From contig JAPNXP010000012.1 in the NCBI GenBank assembly GCA_028753945.1, positions 5,416,501 through 5,480,500 of the forward strand: a stretch of DNA of 64,000 bases, read 5' to 3'. Made by a program: the position numbers and the translations under genes. The notes under the pieces were generated by a model. It made no database searches and was not told where the DNA came from. It was given only the letters and a program-made list of their open reading frames with translations. Numbering within the stretch: position 1 is the stretch's first letter; every line of letters begins with the position of its first letter. This DNA comes from Hexactinellida sp. DTS-2022 (lineage: Eukaryota; Porifera; Hexactinellida). Of the stretch, positions 25,101-29,181 are shown one piece after another.

Positions 25101-25215
25101 TAGTCAGGGGATAGAACATAAAGTTAACTTGATTATTAAGTGTAAGTCTCGACCTGAAAAAGCTAAACTTATCCGAGAGTTTAAAACCTCAATTGAAAAT
25201 GTGAAAAGCAGTTAG
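877..25215 (+). CDS. TIAM/still-life type Rac guanine nucleotide exchange factor, 12 exons
   Basis: Multi-domain Rac GEF expected at membranes and cell contacts. Exons: 877-1141, 1454-1770, 8570-8743, 8957-9305, 9514-9798, 11108-11391, 11832-12106, 13358-13562, 15743-16066, 17193-17433, 22405-22939, 24243-25215. Their lengths sum to 4227 nt (1408 aa plus stop) and every junction keeps frame. Domains in order: WH1-like N-terminus as in Drosophila still life (about 45-165; SVYWEDTRGRVWGVRF, then CSP), PHn with coiled-coil extension (464-718; CKSGWLVVSRLL, KWRRHWCSVKG, then RTKCYIASLNNLDIPNP), Ras-binding domain (about 780-860), PDZ (about 875-945), DH (about 1050-1250; RYLKPLQQESF, LPIQRILRYPLFLR) and C-terminal PH. 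Human TIAM1 is 1591 aa. Introns 2, 5, 7, 8 and 10 contain other genes. The intron after exon 9 appears to be GC-AG. The start ATG 877 (MGG) is the least certain part; a further 5' exon is possible. Confidence 0.9.
1454..1770 (+). CDS. TIAM-like gene, exon 2 (WH1-like domain)
   Basis: Acceptor TATCTAG|GC at 1452-1453; donor CAG|GTAACT at 1771, phase 0. It encodes the YRVTVHSDD strand and the SVYWEDTRGRVWGVRF core followed by CSPLSLR, close to still-life VYWKDPMTNDTWGLNF and CSPSFKF. Confidence 0.85.
2103..8339 (-). CDS. Laminin-like chain, two exons, nested antisense in TIAM intron 2
   Basis: Basement-membrane type secreted glycoprotein of 2015 aa. Exon 1 is 4085-8339 (start ATG 8339) and exon 2 is 2103-3895; donor G|GTCAGT and acceptor CTACAG|GA join in phase. 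A signal peptide (MKCVCVCLVFLSFLAPCLA) is followed by an LN domain (to about 270), five LE modules, an LF-type domain IV (about 490-690, starting near GHFLPGPDYLLFEGEGG), more LE modules, an L4 domain (about 900-1090, YWLAPRPFLGNRGLSYG), a further set of about seven LE modules, then CEQCPQCFYDW and a coiled coil of about 570 residues ending QSCPQ. Carrying both LF and L4 is alpha-chain-like. The absence of LG domains, a Cys pair in the coil (CIGAC) and a C-terminal Cys are beta/gamma-like. A 6.2-kb gene with one intron is unusual for laminin. Confidence 0.88.
3914..4053. mobile_element. Pogo/Tigger-like MITE filling most of the laminin intron
   Basis: CAGTGGAACCT at the left and AGGTTCCACTG at the right form terminal inverted repeats, each flanked by TA. 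The element is 140 bp inside a 189-bp intron (3896-4084). The interior shares TTCGTATTAACCGGAG with other copies in the window. Confidence 0.75.
8570..8743 (+). CDS. TIAM-like gene, exon 3
   Basis: Phase-0 exon between acceptor TGTGTAG (ending 8569) and donor AAA|GTAAGT at 8744. The 58 codons begin EDPLDCSLQLSSGLKEGDLL. No ATG-initiated ORF of useful length marks it; it was found by splice sites and phase. It follows the 6.8-kb intron that contains the laminin-like gene. Confidence 0.75.
8757..8910 (+). repeat. Dispersed repeat D, copy 1 (TIAM intron 3)
   Basis: Begins ACAGCCATTTGTAAATACG and continues through GGTATAGGAGAGGAT and TTTTCGCGCTCCTAAATTC. The same order of blocks recurs near 11497, 26994 and 63151. 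It begins about 13 bases after the exon-3 donor. This copy lacks the clean terminal hairpin seen in the others. Confidence 0.7.
8957..9305 (+). CDS. TIAM-like gene, exon 4 (linker)
   Basis: Acceptor CCCCCAG|GTG, phase 0; donor TCTG|GTATAC at 9306, phase 1. It encodes a Ser/Glu-rich linker between the WH1-like and PHn domains. The donor is the weaker of the two sites. Confidence 0.75.
9514..9798 (+). CDS. TIAM-like gene, exon 5 (linker)
   Basis: Acceptor is a pyrimidine/TTG-rich tract ending CTCTTAG at 9513; donor ATCG|GTACAC at 9799. It begins ELQADLYTLDEAVRTLEL and continues as a Ser/Arg/Pro-rich, probably phosphorylatable linker. Confidence 0.75.
9843..10700 (-). CDS. DECR2: Peroxisomal 2,4-dienoyl-CoA reductase, nested antisense in TIAM intron 5
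   Basis: Single-exon SDR-family enzyme, 285 aa, close to human DECR2 (292). It reduces 2,4-dienoyl-CoA esters with NADPH during beta-oxidation of polyunsaturated acyl chains. Visible motifs: SGGGSGIG cofactor-binding loop near 30, NNAAGNF, and [26 protein letters not shown], where the usual SDR Tyr is absent but Lys is kept, as is typical of DECR enzymes. [15 protein letters not shown] also matches DECR2. The protein ends SKL, a canonical type-1 peroxisomal targeting signal. The stop lies only 45 bases from TIAM exon 5. The gene is fully inside the intron, so it needs its own promoter on the opposite strand. Confidence 0.93.
   Translation of the reverse strand: [285 protein letters not shown]
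11108..11391 (+). CDS. TIAM-like gene, exon 6 (PHn domain)
   Basis: Acceptor GGTGTAG ends at 11107; donor ATGCAG|GTACTA at 11392. It encodes CKSGWLVVSRLLRHKKRR and KWRRHWCSVKGASLVLH, the start and core of the N-terminal PH domain that targets TIAM proteins to membranes. Confidence 0.85.
11497..11670 (+). repeat. Dispersed repeat D, copy 2 (TIAM intron 6)
   Basis: Runs from ACAGCTGTTTGTAAATACG to GGAGCGTCTCGCTCTCCTGG. It shares an ordered block structure with copies 1, 3 and 4. The 3' end carries a hairpin-like GGAGCG/CGCTCC arrangement. Confidence 0.75.
11832..12106 (+). CDS. TIAM-like gene, exon 7 (PHn C-terminal helix and coiled-coil extension)
   Basis: Acceptor TGTGTAG ends at 11831; donor ACAG|GTATGA at 12107, phase 2. 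It encodes the PH terminal helix (VVKWIQQLHCSAAIACTRQL) and a heptad-rich coil, matching the CC part of the TIAM PHn-CC-Ex module. Confidence 0.85.
12113..12330 (+). repeat. Two tandem pogo-like MITE fragments (TIAM intron 7)
   Basis: The block CTCGTTAGTAGGGACACCAG...GGGGACC...TTCGTATTAGCCGGAGT at about 12120-12215 is repeated at about 12229-12330 with few differences. It begins about ten bases after the exon-7 donor. Confidence 0.7.
12433..13041 (-). CDS. Coiled-coil protein of unknown function, nested antisense in TIAM intron 7
   Basis: Single exon, 202 aa, start ATG 13041. I do not recognise the family. Residues 1-35 carry SKQIVDCILLQEQL, then a Pro-rich loop (PPAPCPPGPE), then a nearly continuous charged coiled coil from about 55 to 185 (LETQLECLKQENGILGERLD and similar heptads), and a Lys/Gly-rich tail ending QGQGKGKKT. 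GC content and codon use match the surrounding TIAM exons rather than the AT-rich intron, which supports a real gene. There is no signal peptide or membrane segment. It could be a cytoskeletal or ciliary adaptor, but nothing in the sequence decides that. Confidence 0.75.
   Translation of the reverse strand: MSEQQFPSHYTVSKQIVDCILLQEQLSQDLLSRNKRVPPAPCPPGPEVGVQASVTEGFLELQNLETQLECLKQENGILGERLDSETERAEMSVAESEILAKQLEREKETFENAFGLMRTRALQENSKNEDLSTRCAALEAMLTRKEQELESRDQKIRELTAQLKKHKEAHKHLLSDMSLKMQQELYIDKMVGKQGQGKGKKT
13101..13308. mobile_element. Pogo-like MITE, family A (TIAM intron 7)
   Basis: Starts near TACAGTATATCCTCGTTAATAG and ends in TTCGTACTAACGACGGTTCC, a degenerate inverted repeat. The interior GGGGACCGTCAAAATGCG and TTTGTATTGAAAGGCTTT is shared with copies at 22945 and 49050. 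Confidence 0.65.
13358..13562 (+). CDS. TIAM-like gene, exon 8 (Ex part of PHn-CC-Ex)
   Basis: Acceptor TTTTCTAG ends at 13357; donor ATAAGG|GTTAGT at 13563. The reading RTKCYIASLNNLDIPNP followed by RKLGLFTACTAYAF matches TIAM1 RFRCYLASLQGGELPNP and GRLGIFSVSSFHAL. Confidence 0.85.
13712..15190 (+). CDS. SLC2/GLUT-type MFS sugar transporter, nested in sense in TIAM intron 8
   Basis: Single exon, 492 aa, about 12 membrane segments. Family marks in order: a first helix with FKLGFGLGFPSP, FGRK after helix 2, GRALAGVAAGLCFTTVPVYVGE (the GR...PVY.GE signature of helices 4-5), GRKSLTIISG after helix 8, HGLGWGSVGFILLGELFP, and PETKRKTVEEIEELF after helix 12. The overall pattern is nearest to the GLUT6/GLUT8 or insect trehalose/hexose transporter branch, but substrate is not predictable by eye. 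It lies on the same strand as the host gene between exons 8 and 9, so it must be transcribed from its own promoter and polyadenylated without ending the host transcript. The start ATG 13712 is the first in frame. Confidence 0.88.
   Translation: MLEFVRTFSLWKHGSWEVLFATLVANVSTFKLGFGLGFPSPTSLELLRSGILSQYTFPVFSSIFALGVAAGCMCVVPLLKIFGRKFVLILSSLLSASCYILISGSSCSALLIVGRALAGVAAGLCFTTVPVYVGEVAHFKVKGLFAGVFGLSLRFGTLGAYILGMFLSFRWLALFPVFLDTLCVPLLVSLCYSPSWLLGRGLDRRAASLLVRLGRTEEEALTECEQVRRVLSEKEHSGIKTKFKLTFTRYNLKALLIGLTYMLLEPMTGTDVIDAYSSRILSENKFILSDPNTASLAFPLFAIVANLLLLALVDRVGRKSLTIISGFGIIVCLFSMSIYVYATNSIEFTANTTEYAFLGICPVASLAGIRFLHGLGWGSVGFILLGELFPLRVRSLLAGISSCCSWLVIFVVLLVFPLLSEWVGYGVTFGILGAVNIFSMLFVVFFLPETKRKTVEEIEELFKERTVFCLCCDSRSKQTNRDDQHALVELFN
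15743..16066 (+). CDS. TIAM-like gene, exon 9 (Ras-binding domain, N-terminal part)
   Basis: Acceptor TTAATGTAG ends at 15742. It ends at CCTCAG followed by GCAAGA, read as a GC donor, because LYSCINKNLDPQ then joins the next exon's DYYIQLK without a gap against TIAM1 LICKTHQLDHSAHYLRLK. A GT donor nine bases later (16076) would insert three extra residues. Confidence 0.75.
16836..16964. mobile_element. hAT-like MITE (TIAM intron 9)
   Basis: Ends resemble GATTCCCAACC and GGTTGGGAACCACTT in inverted orientation. Flanking direct repeats GGCTATGA (16828-16835) and GGCTATGT (from 16965) fit an 8-bp target-site duplication, typical of hAT. A second hAT-like end (CAGTGGTTCTCAAACTTGGG) follows at about 16997. 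Confidence 0.7.
17193..17433 (+). CDS. TIAM-like gene, exon 10 (end of RBD, start of PDZ)
   Basis: Acceptor TTTCTATAG ends at 17192; donor AGAG|GTTAGT at 17434. DYYIQLKHEH completes the RBD; VIDLYPVDEVPLGFSVDVV begins the PDZ domain, with PLGF as the carboxylate-binding loop. Confidence 0.8.
17772..18104 (+). CDS. Small Maf-like bZIP protein 1, nested in TIAM intron 10
   Basis: Single exon, 110 aa. Residues 28-50 (ITDMDILNMDLVELRKKLSE) align without gaps to the Maf extended homology region (SDDELVSMSVRELNQHLRG). The basic region KRRMLKSRGYAQGARDRHRE follows the Maf pattern RRRTLKNRGYAASCRIKR, and then a short leucine zipper (LLLEKQQLEAEREILMQEV). Small Mafs are nuclear dimerising bZIPs that bind MARE sites. 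The signature Asn of the bZIP basic region is Ser here and the Cys is Ala, so DNA preference may differ. It lies on the host strand; an AATAAA at 18142 could be its polyadenylation signal. It could act as a dominant partner lacking an activation domain. Confidence 0.82.
   Translation: MENTMENDALLKEQLSQYLYKPNTNIQITDMDILNMDLVELRKKLSEIGCTELVKAKIAAKRRMLKSRGYAQGARDRHREQMDGLLLEKQQLEAEREILMQEVEYYRKEL
18518..18596. mobile_element. Tigger-like MITE (TIAM intron 10)
   Basis: The left end CTGTGGAATCTCGATT and the right end AATCGAGGTTGCACTGTA are inverted repeats; both contain ATTATCCGAAC, characteristic of pogo/Tigger ends. Total length is about 80 bp. Confidence 0.7.
19437..19700 (-). CDS. Small Maf-like bZIP protein 2, nested antisense in TIAM intron 10
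   Basis: Single exon, 87 aa, start ATG 19700. LTREELVKMRIIPLRFMLQE matches the Maf extended homology region, and AFRRKIKSRGYARAYRLKIK matches the Maf basic region, including RGYA. A short zipper follows (LLLKEKENLILEKKQLEKEI). The bZIP Asn is replaced by Ser and the Cys by Tyr. Composition is AT-rich and Lys/Ile-rich, unlike copy 1, suggesting a different age or relaxed constraint. There is no other domain. It is likely a nuclear dimerisation partner; function is inferred from family only. Confidence 0.78.
   Translation of the reverse strand: MDRKEKLTREELVKMRIIPLRFMLQEIGANEETIKIIRAFRRKIKSRGYARAYRLKIKLLLKEKENLILEKKQLEKEIDMMISMMRQ
20303..20398. mobile_element. Pogo-like MITE, family B fragment (TIAM intron 10)
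   Basis: GGTCGACTCCGCTTAATT at the left and TAGTGGCTCTATTAAGCGGAGTA at the right are inverted versions of the family B ends seen complete at 23818-24009. Confidence 0.65.
20519..20706. mobile_element. Pogo-like MITE, family C (TIAM intron 10)
   Basis: CAGTAGATTCCG at the left and GGCATCCACTG at the right, both flanked by TA. Inside are GGTTATAAGAACA and CGGATATAAGAACA units and the diagnostic AACGGTTGCCATATACCCT. It is nearly full length compared with 45039-45212. Confidence 0.8.
21216..21545 (-). CDS. Divergent Maf-like bZIP protein 3, nested antisense in TIAM intron 10
   Basis: Single exon, 109 aa, start ATG 21545. A Ser-rich N-terminus precedes LPDDIILKLSVQNLNKLFTA, which fits the Maf extended homology region (SDDELV.MSVRELN). 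The basic region (IKSRRRLLQSRLHTIKSRAKAR) is much altered: RGYA has become RLHT and the signature Asn is Ser. A zipper-like stretch follows (LNEEKESLLKEKSELKDEV). It is the least conserved of the three and may bind different DNA or only dimerise. A plain coiled-coil protein is the alternative reading. Confidence 0.65.
   Translation of the reverse strand: MSSGNKSTSSNSESLVYSSLVNSLPDDIILKLSVQNLNKLFTALKASPVQITKIKSRRRLLQSRLHTIKSRAKAREVIAALNEEKESLLKEKSELKDEVIKYKQKLSLT
22405..22939 (+). CDS. TIAM-like gene, exon 11 (rest of PDZ, start of DH)
   Basis: Acceptor TTTATCTAG ends at 22404; donor AAAG|GTAATA at 22940, phase 2. It encodes GLTLGDELISINSTNTHTLS of the PDZ domain, a linker, and the first DH helix (CCNELVGTEKEFISALGLL). 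Confidence 0.88.
22945..23136. mobile_element. Pogo-like MITE, family A (TIAM intron 11)
   Basis: Left end ACTGTAGAACCTCGTTAGTAGG, right end CGTACTAACGAGGTTATACTG, inverted. It starts only about six bases after the exon-11 splice donor. Interior GGGGACCGTTAATATGCG is shared with other copies. Confidence 0.7.
23818..24009. mobile_element. Pogo-like MITE, family B (TIAM intron 11)
   Basis: CAGTCGACTCCGCTTAATAG at the left, AATTAAGCGGAGCATACTG at the right, each flanked by TA. Inner repeats of TTAAGCGGAGAAATAT are present. It is the best-preserved family B copy here. Confidence 0.8.
24071..24203. mobile_element. Short MITE with GC-rich core (TIAM intron 11)
   Basis: CAGGGTTTTTTATG at the left and CATTAAAAAAAACCCTG at the right are inverted ends. 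Inner inverted copies of TTGGTGTAA/TTACACCAAGG follow. Flanks TATTATAG and TACTATAC may be an imperfect 8-bp duplication. The centre has GTCGGCCGCGGCCGCTGCAG, strikingly GC-rich for this intron. Confidence 0.65.
24243..25215 (+). CDS. TIAM-like gene, exon 12 (DH and C-terminal PH)
   Basis: Acceptor TCTCCACACAG ends at 24242; stop TAG at 25213-25215. RYLKPLQQESF matches TIAM1 RYLKPLQKETF. The DH signature ALPIQRILRYPLFLR is intact, followed by VWLNPTEETGKWKKKG at the start of the PH domain as in TIAM. The protein ends about 30 residues past the PH core, without the long tail of vertebrate TIAM1. Confidence 0.92.
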
Positions 25216-25968
25216 AACAGTTAACTATATAGATTATTTGTATTTTCGTTATAGCATTTATTATAATATATTTATTTTATCTGGTTTTAAAGAGAATTTA
25301 AATCCTCAGTGACTTAATCATTTTTTCGTACTTTTATTTTTTGTTGTTTACTGATACAAGTAATATTTATATAATTAACACCTTTCCCTAACACTTTACC
25401 ACCATACTTTATACAGGAAAATATTGAGTTTACTTATCCATCGATCATCGGCGTTTGTTTCCAAAAACCTCGCTACTTTCTACCGATTGTTTTTTTATGT
25501 TTATAAAAACATCATCGGTAGAAAGTGGCGAGGTTATTTAATACAAACGCCGATGATCGGTGGATAAGTAAATTCGCAAATATTTACCCTTTGCCCTGCA
25601 TTTTGACCAAAGACTAGTCTAACAAAATTCGTGAATCTCTGCACTTTAAAATTAATTCTGTGAACTTCTTGCACTTTAAAATTAACTCAGTTAATTTCTG
25701 CACTTTAAAATTAAAATTAACTTAGTTGGACTTGTCAGACTAGTCAGTCAAATTATTAATTCCAGGTTAAATTCCTGTCTCCCAACTACAATGACATTGG
25801 CAATAAACAGAGAAATAATATCGGCAAAAGTTGATTAAAGGAATAATATATGAACAAAATGAAAGTAGACTACAATTCCAATTATGTCCAATACAGTTAA
25901 ATTCGGTAAGCAATTTCTTATATTATTAACTGAGCTGTTAATATTGTCATTAGCAATTAGTCATACAA
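25216..25968. other. Intergenic spacer between the TIAM-like gene and NCBP3
   Basis: AT-rich. It holds the hairpin element at 25428-25572 and three direct copies of a unit containing TTTCTGCACTTTAAAATTAA or close variants between about 25631 and 25712. No coding signal was seen. Confidence 0.5.
25428..25572. repeat. Hairpin-forming inverted repeat
   Basis: The left arm (TTTACTTATCCATCGATCATCG, CGTTTGT, AACCTCGCTACTTTCTACCGAT) is the near-perfect inverse of the right arm (ATCGGTAGAAAGTGGCGAGGTT, ACAAACG, CGATGATCGGTGGATAAGTAAA). Arms are about 57 bp around a roughly 30-base loop. It could be a foldback MITE; there is no clear target duplication. Confidence 0.8.
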
Positions 25969-26895
25969 ATGTCGGATAGTCCTACTGATCAGGGGCCTGT
26001 CTCCTCTCCCCCGTCCCCCCCTAGTCCCGGGGAGCTCCCAGAGGAGAGGGACAGCCCCCAGCAATTCGGGCCCTGTAGTCCCCCCTTGTCAAACTCTACC
26101 GAGACACACACTCCCTACTTCACAGACAGAATATGTGCGGAAAATGGAGAGATTGAGTTCGATAAGTTCGACAATCCGCGAATCCGATTGGACACACTAC
26201 ACATGAAGGGAACAGACGAAATGGCAACCATGGATATCAGCCATTATTTTCTAGCATTCGGTAAAGTCAGTGTTGAGTGGGTTGACGACAACAGCTGTAA
26301 CGTTCGATTCAAAGACAAACACACCGCAACCGGAGCGCTATTCAGTGTCGGTTATAAACCACTTGACACCTCTCATGTGACACAACATACGGACAATGGA
26401 GTGGGCTCCAGCGAGGACAAATCTGAGATTTTAGTTGAAGTAAACCCGTGGCGAGTGGCACTGCCACATTTCAAGAACATGAACATACGACTTCGCTACG
26501 CGACCACAGCTGATAGGAAACAGCCAGGGGCGGCGCATCGCAGTCACTACTACGCAAAGTATGGGAACCCTCACAGAGGGGAGATGAGACCGGACCACCT
26601 CCTCTCGAAGGAGAGCAAGAATCGGAAGCGACAGGTCAAGAAGCGCCTCGGGTCACAGATTAACGTTATCAGCATACAAATGGATCCCAACTTAGAGGGG
26701 TACATAGCGGACATAGAGTCCTCTGAACTAGCACCTTCTAAATTCATGAAACTGTATTCTGACCTCGAGAGGGGGCGAGGGGACAGTTCGGATGATAGCG
26801 GTGATAATTTTATTTGCGTGGCTAAAGCGAGTGTTGATTTACGCACCAAACTTAATGCAAAGAAATATACGAATTCTCTTGTTAATAATTGCTGA
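25969..26895 (+). CDS. NCBP3: Nuclear cap-binding protein subunit 3
   Basis: Single exon, 308 aa, about half the length of human NCBP3 (620). NCBP3 associates with NCBP1 on capped mRNA and supports mRNA export. The Ser/Pro-rich N-terminus is followed by the RRM-like core (RLDTLHMKGTDEMATMDISH, then VEWVDDNSCNVRF, the WLDD-type cap-binding motif, and HTATGAL). Next comes NMNIRLRYATTADRKQPGAA with HYYAKYGNPHRG, matching the human LLLRFAT..D.K..GA..RS.YY.KYGNP segment. The C-terminus is basic then acidic and lacks the long repetitive tail of vertebrate NCBP3. It lies 753 bases downstream of the TIAM-like gene on the same strand. Confidence 0.9.
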   Translation: MSDSPTDQGPVSSPPSPPSPGELPEERDSPQQFGPCSPPLSNSTETHTPYFTDRICAENGEIEFDKFDNPRIRLDTLHMKGTDEMATMDISHYFLAFGKVSVEWVDDNSCNVRFKDKHTATGALFSVGYKPLDTSHVTQHTDNGVGSSEDKSEILVEVNPWRVALPHFKNMNIRLRYATTADRKQPGAAHRSHYYAKYGNPHRGEMRPDHLLSKESKNRKRQVKKRLGSQINVISIQMDPNLEGYIADIESSELAPSKFMKLYSDLERGRGDSSDDSGDNFICVAKASVDLRTKLNAKKYTNSLVNNC

Positions 26896-26993
26896 AGTTT
26901 AGTGTTAAGCTAGTGTATTAATTCAATATCAAATGTGTTGCAGAGAAGTATAGTAATTTTTGTTAAACACAAGGAAATTAATCAGTGTATTAT

Positions 26994-27154
26994 ACAGCTT
27001 TTGTAAAATGCTCCTAATCTGGTCTGATCTAATTCCATACGCTTAAATCACAAATTAATGTTACGGTATAGGAGAAGAATTCAAATTTCGCGCTCCTAAT
27101 TACTATTTTCCAAAAACCATACTCCTAAAGGAGCGTCTCGCGCTCCTGGATAAT
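26994..27154 (+). repeat. Dispersed repeat D, copy 3
   Basis: Starts ACAGCTTTTGTAAAATGC and ends AAAGGAGCGTCTCGCGCTCCTGG. A terminal hairpin AGGAGCG/CGCTCCT with a 5-base loop is intact. It lies between NCBP3 and VPS37A. The rest of 26896-27592 is AT-rich with no convincing gene; a frame at 27192-27512 is treated as noise. Confidence 0.75.
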
Positions 27155-27592
27155 ATATATTCTCCCACGGGCCCTGGGCCAATTTATTCTCGTGTTGTCG
27201 GTTGAAACAGAGTATGGCATCTATAAATTGACATACACTATAAATTGCATCAGATGTTGCTTTTTCGTGAAACATGTTACATTAAAATATAACACTTCTC
27301 TATTTCCATTCAACAAGTTAATTTCAACAAAGTGCATGAAAATTCAACATGCACTATACAAGATATGTTGGGTTTATACCAAATACTATGGAAAGTTGGA
27401 AACAAATAGTCCTGCAGTGTATATAACAAATGTTAACAAATATAAATTCACCGAAATTAACGTCTGCTCTGTGGTGAAAAACATAAGAATTATTACAGTT
27501 CCGTCAAATTAATTTCACAGCTTAGGTAACAAAAACCGATTTTCTACTGTTTGTATTTATAATTCAATTGACACTAATACTGTAGAGTCAGC

Positions 27593-28660
27593 ATGACTCA
27601 CAGTCTCTTCAAGAACGCCCGGAATTCTCCCAAAATCCCGCAAACCACTGCGATGCAGAAACAGCGCATGAGACAGGTCTCTTCCGTTCGGAACCATTTC
27701 CCCAGTCTAGTGGAGGTGGAGAAGGACTCGGAGTACCAGCTACGCTTTACGAGCCCCCTGGGGACAGAACACACGTTGTACTTACAGCTTACACCAAGTT
27801 TCCCAAACGAGCGTCCCGCGGTTATAGTGTACCCCCCCTTGGATCATCCCTGCTTCGATAAGGACAGCTTTGTGGTTGGGTATAAACCTCTGAATGACTT
27901 CACTATGCACCAAGACTTGGGTAAAGTAATAGAGAACTTGGTAAGGGAGCTTTCTTCCCATCAGCCCATCCCGAAACATAAAGAGACAGACAACACGAAT
28001 TCCTTTTCACCACTCCCGTCGTTCAGTTACCCACCTAACTCAACCAGCCCTTATAACACACCCATAACATTAACTCTCCATAATCTCAGTCCGGTTGTCA
28101 GTCCGAAAGTCAGCTGTGAGGTGGAGCGGGGGCGCTGGATTAACTACGAGGCCATAGAGGGTTTGTCGATCGATCAGCTGACAGAATTGGACTCCGCGAC
28201 AGATGACGGCCAGCTGCTGGGGTTCGTGGACTTTGAGGGGTTCCAAGCGGAGCGGGAGGGGGAGAGGGTGCGACTTATTCAGGAGAACCTCGAGCTGGCT
28301 CAGGGCAATCTGGAACTTAAACCGGAACTAAGTGGGGAGAGAGAGTCGCTCCGACAGAAGCAGAGCAGACTGTCCGTCCTTCTAACCGAGTTCCGGAGTA
28401 GGGAGGAGGAGCAGAACAAGCTGAGCGAGTTCTCTGAGTTCCGAGTTATGAACACCCTGGGTCAGCTCGCGGCAGCGGACAGCACGCAGGCTGACACCCT
28501 CGCTGGGGACCTGCTAGCCGGGAAAATAGGACTCCAACCGTTCCTGAGCGAATTCCTAGAGACGAGAGGGCGATCCTCGCTTCGTAGCGCAAAGCAATTC
28601 AAGCTGCAGCGAATAATGAGCGACTATAGGAACATACAAGTGTTCTCTGCACTGAAATAA
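27593..28660 (+). CDS. VPS37A: ESCRT-I subunit VPS37A
   Basis: Single exon, 355 aa (human 397). VPS37A is the VPS37 isoform with an N-terminal UEV-like domain, part of the ESCRT-I complex that sorts ubiquitinated cargo into multivesicular bodies and takes part in phagophore closure. The UEV-like region spans about 15-125: VEKDSEYQLRFTSPLG, LTPSFPNERPAVIVYPPLDH and NDFTMHQDLGKVIENLV match human EIQKDVEYRLPFTV, QFPQEKPVISVYPPIRH and NNFTMHSDLGKIIQSLL. A Ser/Pro linker precedes the C-terminal Mod(r) helices (about 195-350), with LSIDQLTELDS, AQGNLELKPEL and DDFLSSF-like LQPFLSEFLETR. The gene is complete. Confidence 0.92.
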   Translation: MTHSLFKNARNSPKIPQTTAMQKQRMRQVSSVRNHFPSLVEVEKDSEYQLRFTSPLGTEHTLYLQLTPSFPNERPAVIVYPPLDHPCFDKDSFVVGYKPLNDFTMHQDLGKVIENLVRELSSHQPIPKHKETDNTNSFSPLPSFSYPPNSTSPYNTPITLTLHNLSPVVSPKVSCEVERGRWINYEAIEGLSIDQLTELDSATDDGQLLGFVDFEGFQAEREGERVRLIQENLELAQGNLELKPELSGERESLRQKQSRLSVLLTEFRSREEEQNKLSEFSEFRVMNTLGQLAAADSTQADTLAGDLLAGKIGLQPFLSEFLETRGRSSLRSAKQFKLQRIMSDYRNIQVFSALK

Positions 28661-29181
28661 CTACTTAACTAACACACCCCCTCTAGCTGTAATATATTGA
28701 ACATTATGAATTCAGTCCATTTGAATGCGATACAATAACAATAATAATTAATTAATATATACAGTATACTCCGCTTAATAGAGCCACCGGTTAATTAGGT
28801 TACATCAGACCATATACGTATACTTACTTTTATCATTGTAGTAACATTGGATTTAACACAACACTCGTTTGTTTGGGCAGGCCAAAAGCTAAAAGGTCAC
28901 TATATCCGATATCGCGATATGTCACTAATCCGAAGTAGCTTCAAAATTACTGCTACGGATCTCTGGGCAAAAGAAAATAGTCCTTTTTATCGATTTGCTA
29001 AAACCGATGTCGTTAAATTGTAGTTGATATGATGGTCAGTTTATTCGTTTATATTACTCTTTGTTTCGTAAACTTATTTGGGCCCTTAGGTCTAGAAATA
29101 CTCATTAATAACTACCACAATTATAACCTCGTTAGTGTAACTAACAGATTATCTATTAGTTCCAGTTCCAATTAATACCAG
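28661..29181. other. Intergenic spacer between VPS37A and the ZDHHC gene
   Basis: AT-rich. It contains a family B MITE end at about 28762-28800 (ACAGTATACTCCGCTTAATAGAG written in two parts: ACAGTATACTCCGC, then TTAATAGAGCCACCGG). No gene or clear promoter element was seen. Confidence 0.5.

Noticed and set aside
27192-27512. 106-codon frame between NCBP3 and VPS37A
   Set aside because: It has a non-ATG start (TTG), Ile/Asn/Lys-rich chance composition and no recognisable domain; it sits next to repeat D.
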